Translations under genes and position numbers: made by a program
Notes under the pieces: generated by a model
What the model was told of the DNA's origin: nothing
Seen by the model: the letters and a program-made list of their open reading frames with translations, nothing else
Databases searched by the model: none
From: Margaritifera margaritifera
Taxonomy: Eukaryota > Mollusca > Bivalvia > Unionida > Margaritiferidae
Length of the DNA: 64,000 nucleotides
Reading direction: 5' to 3'
Assembly (NCBI GenBank): GCA_029931535.1
Contig: JAQPZY010001001.1
Coordinates: 372,001-436,000 of the forward strand
Shown here: positions 44,301 to 56,300 of the stretch, piece by piece
Position numbering within the stretch: position 1 is the first letter of the stretch
Layout: every line of letters starts with the position of its first letter

Positions 44301-47300
44301 ATGGGTAACCTCTTGCAATCACCTGAGGTCAATGAGGAGATGTTCAAGGTGGTCCATAAGTACATAATTGCATCTAAAAGATTTGCCTGATCATTACTTA
44401 TGTCATCACTTTAAGCTGTTATATCTCCGATACATATTTGGTTATTATAAATATATACCACCCAAGCTGAGGTTAAAAGCCCTTTATCTAACACCCCCCC
44501 CCCCCCCATCAATGGCAACATCTTTATACTAATTTTTTTTTCTTCTCATTTGTTGTTTTGCAAGTATACAGTAACATGTTTCTGCTGTAAATGCTTATTA
44601 GTTACTGCCTGACATTATTATAATATTGTATGTATAATTTTCTTTTAATACATCATTAGCATGTTTTAATGTTTGTAATATTGTGCTTTCATTAATCACA
44701 TCAGCCACATCATAAAACTAAATATTATTGTTAATGAGGAAAGAGCTTGCTCAATCCTCAATATCTCTTGTTCAATTTTATGTACTTTCCACGACGACTT
44801 CTGTAAACAAATACGGTTTTAAACCAATTGTTTGGACCAATCTTGTCAGCAAAAATAATGTGATAAGTATATTATATTATGATATCTCATGAATATTACT
44901 CAGGTTATTATTGGAACTTCTTTTGTAGTCATCATTATCCTTCAAAGTTCCATTGAATAAAGTTAATCCCATTGTTTCAGTAGGTTTTCTGAAATTTGTA
45001 TCTTCAAAAAATTGGAATTGTTACACTACAATATAAAAAAGAGGCTGCACAAATTAAATCATTTTAAAAACTTGCCTTTTAATTGGCACCACATAGCATG
45101 TATTGTGCTGACATGATGTTAAACCATATACATACATACATACATACATACATACATACATACATACATACATACATACATACAGCTGTACATACATACA
45201 TACATACATACATACATACATACATACATACATACATACATACATACATACATACATAGAATAATCTACCTAATGTTGTCATTTACTTGATGTCATCAGT
45301 ACTCCTGTTGTAACATGGAAATTGTACAAAAACTTTATATATTTGGCCAATAAATCAAGTATGTTGTGGGCAAAAAAACAAAAGTTTCATCAACATGTAT
45401 GGACTGAATAGTGAGATGTAACCCATGGGAATAAGATTTTTGCCAAGGTCTCATCAAGTTTTCTCTTGCTCCCCTGACACAGATCTTATCCCCATAAATG
45501 AAATCACAGTCTTAAATTTTGTAAATTAGACACATAAAATCTTCTCATGAAATTTGCTGGATCAACCCAACAGTTTGAAAACCAGATAAAGTTTTGAATG
45601 ATGAAATGAATCGTTTCATTCGCTGTGTCATGTGGAGGCTGTAGCAGTGACATACTAAGGGTAAATGGTACCCAGGGCGATGATGATGGCCCAAAGGGCC
45701 AGAATACAAGGCTCAAATTTTTATTAGCTGTATTGGTGCCCCAAGACCTCTGGCGCCCAGGGCAATGCCCCCCCCCCCCCCATTAGTACGCTACAGGGCA
45801 GTAGTAAGATAGAATTAAAGAGACAAATTATACATATATTGAGATCTGTTGCTATGACATGCTACATGCTACAGATTATTACTTGACCATCTACATATGT
45901 TTATTATTCACAGGAATTGTCCTACAATATTAGCAGCAGCTTTGTCACGAGAGACATACAGACGGGTGTCTGATGCTGACTTGTCTCAGTTTCTGGAGGA
46001 GGAAAGAGATGCAGAAGATGATGAGGAGGTGGATGACAGGAACCTTAAAAACAATGGGGCCCAGGAGGTGGATGTTACAACGAAATTATCCTCAAGAGGT
46101 CAGTTTTTATTTGGTGGGTGGGGGGCAGAGTCTTGCTGTAGGTTGTATTTTAATCTGATTAAAAACAAGCTCTACTTATCAATAGGTAGATCTGACAGGA
46201 GTTGATAAAGTTCATGGTCTGGTGATCTTTGGAATTCATTGCCTACTTTTTTAGTAGCCTATCAGATAAAGCATTGCATTTTGTATTATAGAGAGTTATC
46301 GTCAGCAACAATGTGTTCTGACTGACTTTTTTCACTGTAACAGTATGAAAGCTGTAACTTAATTGTTGAATCCAGAACTCAACAGAACATGATCTTGTAT
46401 TGGTGCCTGTCAGATCTACCTATTGATCAATAGATCTTGGTTTTAATCAGATGGAATTGTACTTTGGTGTGCATTAGAGACTGTGCAAGAGATTTTTGCA
46501 AAATTAGTATCAATGATTATTCAGTAGATTTTATGGTAGTGTTCCACACAGTGGAATTGGTTTTTCATGAACTGGGATAGCTCATAATTTTAGTTATGAC
46601 AAAGGGGTCAAACAGGTCTAAATGTAATATAAATCTTTTTACATATTCTCAATTTTCATGAAATTATATTCTTATATAATAATCTCCATTGTTTCCTAGA
46701 GTTCATCATAAACAGATTTCAATGTATTCAAAAAAGAGAAACATTTAAACAGATTTTTTACGAGATAATTCTTTACTATCTTAGTACTACACTTAACTTC
46801 AAAATATACGATCAAATACACTGTGTCAGAGATTTTGCAAATGAAAAATTATTTATGATATTTAATCACCACGTTGTCAATGACTCTAAATATAAGGTGT
46901 TCAATTATTGCACAGAGTACAGTGCAGCCAGTCTTCACTCTCACATCATGCAGTGCCTTGAAAATGTGATCAAGACTTGGAGTGAGGATCTGCCTGACAT
47001 TGCAGTGCCAGCAATACTGTACGAGGCCCAGTTACATGCCATCAAAAACAATCGACGGAAGATGGAAGACAGTCATGTCATCCTGCCAGATCTTAATTCA
47101 TTATTCGGCCTAAATGTTTGTATTATAATTCCAGAATTGTTAAGTACCGTATATACTCGCGTATAAGCCAATACCAACTGCAAACTGCATAGACCCAAAT
47201 CTGGGTCACGCAGTTTGTAAGGACTGATCAGTAGAACAAACAACATAGACCCTGATCTACTGGCACATTATGCAATGGCAGATCAGGGTCTATGTTGTTT

Positions 47301-50300
47301 GCATTTATACCTGGTTTATACGCGAGGATAGACGGTATGTACAGTGGTTTCTCACTGTCAGACTTGGTTGTATAACACTGCATCTATTATAGTACGAGTA
47401 TGGTCATGAATACCATTAAATTAGTAAAGTTGTGTTTTATCATTATTATCATATATACTTGGTTATAAGTCAAATCTAATTGCAAACTGCACAGACCCAG
47501 ATCTGCCATTGCATAATGTGCCAGCAGATCTGGGTCTCTGTAGTTTGCTAGGAGTAATCAGTAGAACAAACAACATAGATCTTTATTTGCTGGTGCATTA
47601 TGCAATGGCAGATCAGGGTCTATGTTGTTTGCAGTTGGATTCGACTTATATGCAAGTATATATGGTACTTGATGCATGGATTTTACTTTATTTTACTACC
47701 AGGATCATGCTACTAATTATAGCATCATTTTATATTATTAAATACTATGGTTTCACTATTTTTTGTGGGGTACCAATTTTTCATGAATTTTATGTTTATT
47801 CCAAACCATGAAGTTATTGTTTCAGTGCACATGTATATATACTGTGGGTGTATTTTACACTCACTGCCTTAAATCGACGTGTTGCAAGATCAGTAAGGAT
47901 AGGGAGAGAAGAGAAAGTGTAAAGTGCTGTATATACTCGCTTATAATCTGGGTAGAAATGCAAACAACATATACCCTGACCTGTCTGCGCATTATGCGAT
48001 GGCAGATCTAGGTCTATGCAGTTTGCAGTTGGTATTGCCTTATATGCGAGTATATATGGTATTCTGAGTACTAGTATTACTGAAAATGAAAGAAAGAATA
48101 GTAAAATTTTGTATGAAAATTAGGTTTACTACTTGTCTACCACTGATCCTTCATTTAAGTGAAACTGCTGTCGAAAATACTGCAAATACAGTAATGGCAC
48201 AATTGTATTTTATTCTATGTAGTTCTCTTCTAGTTACATGTAGCAAAACTTTCCTGTTAAAATTTAAATCCCCCTGAAAGCACATCTCATTTTGTTTACA
48301 TATGATTAATCCAAATGAAAAACAAGACAGTAAGATATTAAAATCAGTGCTTGAAACACAAATGTTACTATATATACTTGCTTATAAGTGAAGTCCAACT
48401 GCAAACAACATAGACCCTGATATACCATCACATAATGCAGATTAGGGTCTAAGTTGTTTGTTCTACTGATTATTCTTAACAAACTGCAGAGACCCAGATC
48501 TGTCAGTGCATAATGTGATGGCAGATCTGGATCTGTGCAGTTTGCAGTCTGATTCGACTTATAAGTGAGTATAGACAGTAAATAAACACTGTGCATATGC
48601 ACTAATTACAGCACAGTACTAAAGCTTACACTTCACTGATTTTCAGACAAAAGCACTCAATAAACATCATGTAAATCGTGTCTCCTGATACACACAAATG
48701 TTTACATAAAATAATCCTGAAATGGCAAAATGACACAAGTCCAGCATTCTCAGAGCTAAGAATAATTTGGACTGATCTCTTATGCATTCATTGCATGAGT
48801 TGCTTTCCTCCACTACATGTGAAAGATTGTCATAGTTTACTGATTGCACTGAACAAGGGGCAGTAGGTCACATGTTTGGTTTACATATGGAATAATGACA
48901 TTAACCACATAACATGATCAAAGATTGCTGCTGTCATGTACAGTGGTTAAGTAACAAGATTTAGGACTTAACTGTGCTTAAAATAATGATAGTAATTTTG
49001 CTGTAAACACCACAAGTTTGTTATTGCTTCTACTTGTAGGATATCTATGAAACTTTACACACACATTCATCCCACAGCAGCCATCTTGAAAACCTTGTTA
49101 TCACTACTACTCATCCTGAATGGGTGGTCATATCAACATGGTTTTCACTAAAGAGACTTATCATGATGTCTAGTTGGTCCTGCATGAAAAAGGGTGCTGG
49201 TCTGATACTCCTCCTGAATGGAAAGTCATATTGATATGGGGTTTTTACGAGAAGACTTATGATGTCTAGTTGGTCCTAAATGAAAATGGTACCAATCTGA
49301 TGTCTAATATGGTCACCACCATCTTGAAATATTATTATCGCTACTCCTCCTGAATGGATGTTAATATCATTATGGGGTTTTTCACTTAAAATACTTCTTA
49401 TGATGTGTAGTTGGTCCTGAATGAAAATAGTGCCAATCTGATGTCTAATATGGCCACCACAACAGCCATCTGGAAAATCTTGTTATAGCTACTCCTTCTG
49501 AATGGATGGTCATATTAACTTGGGGTTTTCATAAAAAGACTTCTTGTGACGTCTAATTGGTCCTTAATGAAAATGGTGTAAATCTGATGTCCAGCATGGC
49601 TACCATAGCAGCCATCTTGAAAATCTTGTCACTACTTCTTCTGAAAAACTCTGCCAGTGCCCGTCCCAAGCCCAAGTGGGAAAGGAGGAGCATTTTGCAT
49701 GAGGCTAGCATCCCCACCACATAAAAAACCCATGTTACAGAAACCAACACAACAGAAAGTTTATTGGATCCACAGAAACGATATCGGGGAGAGTATATGA
49801 AGCAGACCAGCCAAACCCAAGAGAGAGCTGACTTGCTGAAAAATCTTCTCTCCACCAAGACTGTTACAAGGATTGGGACATGGAATGTGAGAACACTGTA
49901 CGAGACAGGGAAAACAAAACAAGTTGCCATAGAAATGGACAGGTACAGGTTGGAGATCTTAGGACTGAGTGAGGTTTGATGAACAACATCAGGCCATATC
50001 ACCTTAGCATCAGGACATCTCCTCCTCTACTCAGGACCACCCAGCAAAGATGATAACCACAGGAATGTAGTGGGACTGATGTTGAGCAAGGAAGCAAAAA
50101 GAAGCCTAAAGGAGTGGGAACCAGTCAGCTAGAGGATTTTGACAGCCCGCTTTCAGTCAAAATTCCAGAAGATAACCATTCTGTAGTGCTATGCTCCAAT
50201 GAACCTTGCAGACCAGGAAGCCAAGGAGGATTTTTATGAGCAACTGCAGAGCATGTTTGACAGTGCAAAAGAGGGAAGTCTCACTAGTGATGGCGACATG

Positions 50301-53300
50301 ACTGCAAAAGTGGGTAGCAACAACATCAGATGGTAACTAATCATGGGTAAAGAGTGCCTAGGAAAGATGAATGACAGCAGAGCACTCTTTGCTGACTTCT
50401 GTGTGCTGAATGATCTTATGATTGGTTGGACAGTTTTCCCAATCATAGGATTCACAAGGTTACATGGAAATCCCCAGATTCTGCAGCAGAGAATCAGATT
50501 GACCACCTTGCTATCTCTCGCAGATGGAGGAGGACTCTAATGGATGTGAGAGCCTTGAAAGGAGCAGATGTTGGCATAGACCATGCACTGGTGATGGCAA
50601 AACTGAAGACCAGAATCAGCAGCATAAAGAAGACTGGACTGCAGAAACACCCATGATATGACACCTCCAGGCTCACGACTGTTGAGAAAAAACAGGAGTT
50701 CACCATTTCCATCTCCAACAGATTCCAGGCTTTTGCTGACTTTGATGATGGCTCTATAGAAAAAGTGGGAACAAGTTAGAAGCACATTCATGTCACACTG
50801 AGGAGATGCTGGGATTTAGAAGATGAAAATCAAGCAGAGATTTGTACAGGCAAAGACCAGAGTACAGAAACAGCGTCTTCAGGAGGAATACAAGACCAGA
50901 GTACAGAAACAGCATCTTCAGGAGGAATACAAGACAAAGAATAAGGAAGTCAAGAAGAGCGTGAGGAAAGAAAAGTGGGAACTTGCCAACAAACTTGCCA
51001 CACATGCAGAGAAAGCTGCAAAAATAAATGACACGAGGAGGCTCTGCAATATCACACGGCAACTGTCAGGGAGGAAAACCAACTCAAACAAGCTTGTACG
51101 TGGAAAGGATGGGAATATCCTGAGCAAACTGGCAGAACAGTTTGACAGTTGGTAGGAACATTTCAGCAGCTTGCTTAGGGACACACCTGTGGAAAAACCA
51201 CCCATCATAGAAGATTGAGAGGATCTGGACATCAACATAGGACCCATTTAGCAAGGAAGAGGTCATACAGGCAATAAGGAAACCAAGAGTGATAAAGTCC
51301 CTGGCCTGGACAACATCCCACCAGAAGCCTTAAAAGTAGATGCCACAGTTACAGCGAACACCTTGATTGATCCACTACAGGAAATATGGGACAAGGAAGA
51401 GGTGCTGCAAGAGTGGAGGAAGGGCTACATTGTCAAGATTCCCAAGAAACGAGACCTTTGCGACTGCCAGAACTGGAGAGGTATTCAGCTCCTATGCTTA
51501 CCAAGCAAGATTCTCACAAGGCTGATTTTGGAGAGGACCAGGTCTGCAGTAGATTCCAGACTGAGAGAAGAACAAGCAGGATTCTGGGCTGGGAGGTCAT
51601 GTCCAGACCTGATTGCAACACTCCGCATTATCATAGAACAGTCCCATGAATGGCGGTCACCCCTTTATATAAATTTTGTTGACTTCAGGAAAGCATTTGA
51701 CATAGTGAATAGAAGCACCATCATGAAAATTCTGAGATACTACAGCATCCCAGAGATGATGGTCAGGACTATCCAGTGCCTCTACAAAGATACGACTAAT
51801 CATGTTATACACATCACAGACTTGTCTCCTTCTTTCTCTGTTGACACTGGCGTCAGACAAGGATGCTTACTTCCACCAATGATCTTCACACTAATGATAG
51901 ACTGGGTGATGGAGCTGACAATGGACCAACCATGAAGAATACAGTGGACCTTGACCCAAAAACTGGAAGATCTGGACTTTGTAGATGATATTGGACTGCT
52001 GTCACACACACTCCAGCACATGCAATGAAAGACCAGCCTGGAGATAAATGCCGACAAGACAAAATGCCTGCAAGTCAATACAAACTACGATGCACCTATT
52101 CTCTTAGAGGGACAAGCCATTGAGAATGTCGACAAGATCACTTACCTTGGCAGCATTGTGAACAAGTCAGGAGGAACAGATGAGGACATCAAGGCTGGGA
52201 TTGCCAAGGCATGCCACACCTTTACCACTCTCAGACCAGTCTGGAGGAATGATAACATCCACCTGAAAACAAAGCTTAGACTGTTCAACTCCAATGTCAT
52301 ATCGGTGCTGCTCTATGGGACAGAGACCTGCAGACACACAAAGAACTTGGAAGATAAGTTGCAGGTCTTCAGCAATACTTGTCTCCAATGGATCCTGCAC
52401 ATCAGATGGCCAGACCAAATCCCCAACCAGGAGTTATGGCTGAGAATGCAACAGAAACCCATATATAACACCATTAAGGAGCACAAGTGGAGATGGATTG
52501 GGCATACCCTGTGGAGAGACCTGCCCAACATCGCTCGCCATGCCCTGGATTGGAACCCTCAAGGCAAATGCAGAAGAGGACAACCAGTCATGACTTGGTA
52601 AAGAACCCTGGACACAGAACTTAATACCATTCGCATGTCCTGGAGGGACACAAAACAGTAAGCCCATGACTGTGACATATTGAGAGCTGCAGTAAAGGAC
52701 CTATGTTCAAGAGACTATGAAGAAGAGTGATGACTCCTGAAAAAAAGTGATATTGACATGGGTTTTTTCAGCAGAAGAGTATTGCTTCTATGCCCTCCAT
52801 CAGTAGAAGGAAACATAACCAATACATAAGAGTGACATAAGATATAATTATTGCTAAAGGCCAAAATAGAAAATGGCCAATTAATCTGTCCACCTGTTCT
52901 CTGGAGTTGCACGTGCTACACGTAGCTTCACAAGAGGTATGAAAAACACAACCATTTTTGCTTAAGTGTACATGAACATGACCTCTCTTTATAGTGCATG
53001 GAACATTTTTGGTGACTAAGCAACTTAAGTAAATTACAAAGGACCTAACACTATGACAAATCAACAAAAACATAACGATATTCAGATTTTGAAATCTAAA
53101 CTTTCTTGCAAATACTTTGCAGTTTGATACACTGTGTTTTACTGAAACTTGAATTCACTTTGAACAATGAAATCACCAAATTAGATCATTCTAAACCATT
53201 CTGTACGGATAGAAAAACCCTTGGGGGTGGGGTGACTATCTATATCAAAATTCACATTCCTGTAAGTCTATGATCTGATCTTGATGTACTGGATCTAGAA

Positions 53301-56300
53301 TGGATTTGGATGGAAACAAATTTAAATAGGAAGCAAATACTGATTGCAGGGCTATATAGAACACCAAAAATTGAATCATGTGTTTGGGATTGTATTGAAT
53401 TAGGCATGAAGAGAGCCCAGAACACTAAACCAGACGAACTAGTTCTAATGGGAGATTTTTATGAAAATTTTCATGTTCCTAATAATAAAGTACTTCAACT
53501 ATGACATTTTTGTAACCTACAACAAATTATACAAGAAACAACAAATTTTACAGAGTATTCTGAAACTTTGGTAGATGTAATAATGGTGTCAGATCCCATG
53601 ATTTTATCTAGTGCTGGTATCCTTGATCCTCTAGCAGAGTCAGATACCATTGTCCAGTATATGCTACCTTAAAATTCACTACCCCTAAATTTGAGTGCTA
53701 CAGTCCTACCTGTTTATGTTGACATTCTCGGGCCTGAGGCAATATTGGTGACATGGGGGGGGGGGGGGGGGGGGGTTAAAAAAGCAAATTTCTCTTTGAC
53801 CAGCATACAAGTGAAATTCATCTCTAAGGGGTAACCAGTCATCAGTGACTAGGATTTACACTTTGAGAAAATAAACAATGGAAATTTCAAGTAAATGAAG
53901 ACAAAACCAGTGTGAAATACACTTGTATATTGACAACTTACATTTTTGTTACCTTTGTGTAAAACCAATCCATAATACATTTAGTACATGTATGTGAAAA
54001 ATCCATGAATTCGAGTATAGGTCACATGTTAGAAAATTCATGTATCGGTCGCATCCTGTTTGAAAACACGTATAAAAAAAATGGTAGTCCTCGTTTGATC
54101 TGTATCCCATTGTCAACCAACACATGTGACTAAACATTTCACAATAATATTCATTGTTGCCAGTAGTACATGGATGTATAGTTCTTATGCTACATGTATT
54201 TAAATTGGACTAGATTTTGGTCTGCCTAAGGCAACAAATATGATCATGTTACTGAGGCTACCATGGGCATGAGGCTATTTATAGGGACATGAAAGCCTGT
54301 CAACAAGTTATGAAATCTCTCTGATCACAAAACATTCAATGGCATTTTTTTTTTAAATGTCTTAATTAAGCACAAGTAGAATTTGCATTTTACACTGCCA
54401 TTGGTAGCCATCATAAGCATAAATAAAGTTACTTTTATTCCTGCAAAAAAGAAAACTTTAACTGCACAATAAACGTGTTTCCATCACCGATCACTTTGGA
54501 AAATGCTACAATCGATCAGATTCCATTGCATTTATTCAAGTTTGATAGTCACTTCCTTTTTATTGAAGATTGTAACCTGCTTGCTTTGATGAAGGGTGCT
54601 TGCATTTTTTAAGTCATCATGAAGGCCAACTTTCAAGGACCAAACAAATGCTTGTTTGTTAATCCAACAGCAACATTAAAAGCCTGGTGGTAACATCAAA
54701 CATTTGTAGAACAAAGTATGGATTGGAACTGGCAGCTTGTCAACATAAATGATCAGAAAACAGGATTTGTTCAAGCTGAGACCTAGAGCTTCTGTCGACA
54801 TATAGATTTATTTTTTATCTCGATGTCGACATAGGCATGACAGATTTGGTAGTAACAATAGACCAGGGGACCGGGACTTTGCTTTTTTGTCAACATAGGC
54901 GGTTTGTCAACATAAGTGGTCGAGATAAGTAGGTAGGACTGTATAAAAGATTGATATGGTTATATGATAAAGGAGACTATACTTCGTTAAATTCACTTCT
55001 GCAGTCTGTTTTATGGGATGAAATACTTGACAGAAACAATACCAATGATAGGTTTGCTAAATTTACAAATCTAATTTGGGATGTAGTAAGTAAAACTGAC
55101 ACAAAAATGGTTACTATTCGCGATAAAGACCCAACCAGGATGCACAATGAAATTAGAAAACTTGTTAGACAAGGAAAAAGATTTTATTATCAAACAAAAC
55201 ATACACAAAACCCACAACATTGGATTTAATTTCATTAAAAAAGAAATAACATTATTTATTTTTCCAGTCAGTGACTGTCAGATAAAATTTAAAATTCTTC
55301 AGGTAACTCTAAGGAGTGGTGGAAACATTTTAAAGACATCCAGGAAAAGTCTTAAGAAGAAATCTTGTGATTCATTGATTGTTAATTGGGCTGCGGTAAC
55401 AAATGATGGAGAGAAAGCTATATTATTAAAAAAATTCTTCTGCAAGCAGTGTAGAATACAAATTGATAATATAACACAATGTCAGTTTGCTGAACTAGTC
55501 ATAAATCAGTTGCCATACCCTCCTCTTGCATCAACATTAGTGAAGACAAAGTATGCAACATTATTATCAGCTTAAATCAATCCAAGGCGTATAGTCTAGA
55601 TTTATTGCATCCCAAGCTACTGAAAAGAATTGCAAGTTCAATTAGGTATTCACAGTGTTGCATATTTAACATTTCTCTTACAATCTCAAGATTTCCAGAT
55701 TGTTGGAAATTAGCAAATATGGTCCAAGTATATAAAAAAGACCATGGAACAAATGTTTCAAACTATTGTCCAATATCACTCCATTGTATTTTGATATTAG
55801 ATATTTTTAATACAACTTGCATAGCTTTGGATCAGGGAAAGGAAGTTAGAACTGTTTTCTTTAATACAAGTAAAGTGTTTGTCATGTTTGTCATTTGGAA
55901 ATACTTATTAAACTTAGAAAGGTCTGAATTCAAGGTATTTAACTGTTGTGGTTAGAACATTATTTAATGTTATGAAAGCAAAGAGTTGTCCTGAATTCCC
56001 GATTCTCAGATTTTCAAACTTCAAATGTAGGATTCATCCTTGGACCAGTGTTATTTTTAATATATATAAATGATATCGTAAATTATATACAATCATCACT
56101 TAGATTATTTGCTGATGGTGCTAGACTATATATAATTGTTGAAAATCCAAATGAGACTGGTTGAGATCTAAATTCAGAAATTAAAAAATTACATGACTGG
56201 TCCTGTCATTGGCTAGTGACCTTTAACCCAGACAAAACAGTCAATGCTCATAACACGAAAACAGAATTAAAATAACCATCGTATCCTGCAGATGTCTAGC

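Larger units (their letters stand above)
47745..48990 (-). mobile_element. pogo/Tigger-like transposon, copy 2, carrying two MITEs
   Basis: It aligns block by block with 15615-16720: the terminal 'CTATGGTTTCACTATTTTTT', 'cactgccttaaat(c/t)ga', 'ctgaaaatgaaagaaagaat', 'aaatttaaatcc.cctgaaa', 'tatatgcactaattaca' and 'cacttcactgatttt'. Two hairpin MITEs (47927-48059, 48368-48578) sit in it, while copy 1 has none at the matching positions. The right end is missing: it passes into the family A head at about 49000. Confidence 0.8.

Noticed and set aside
45054..45282. MYVC-repeat ORFs
   Set aside because: Translation of a (CATA)n microsatellite.
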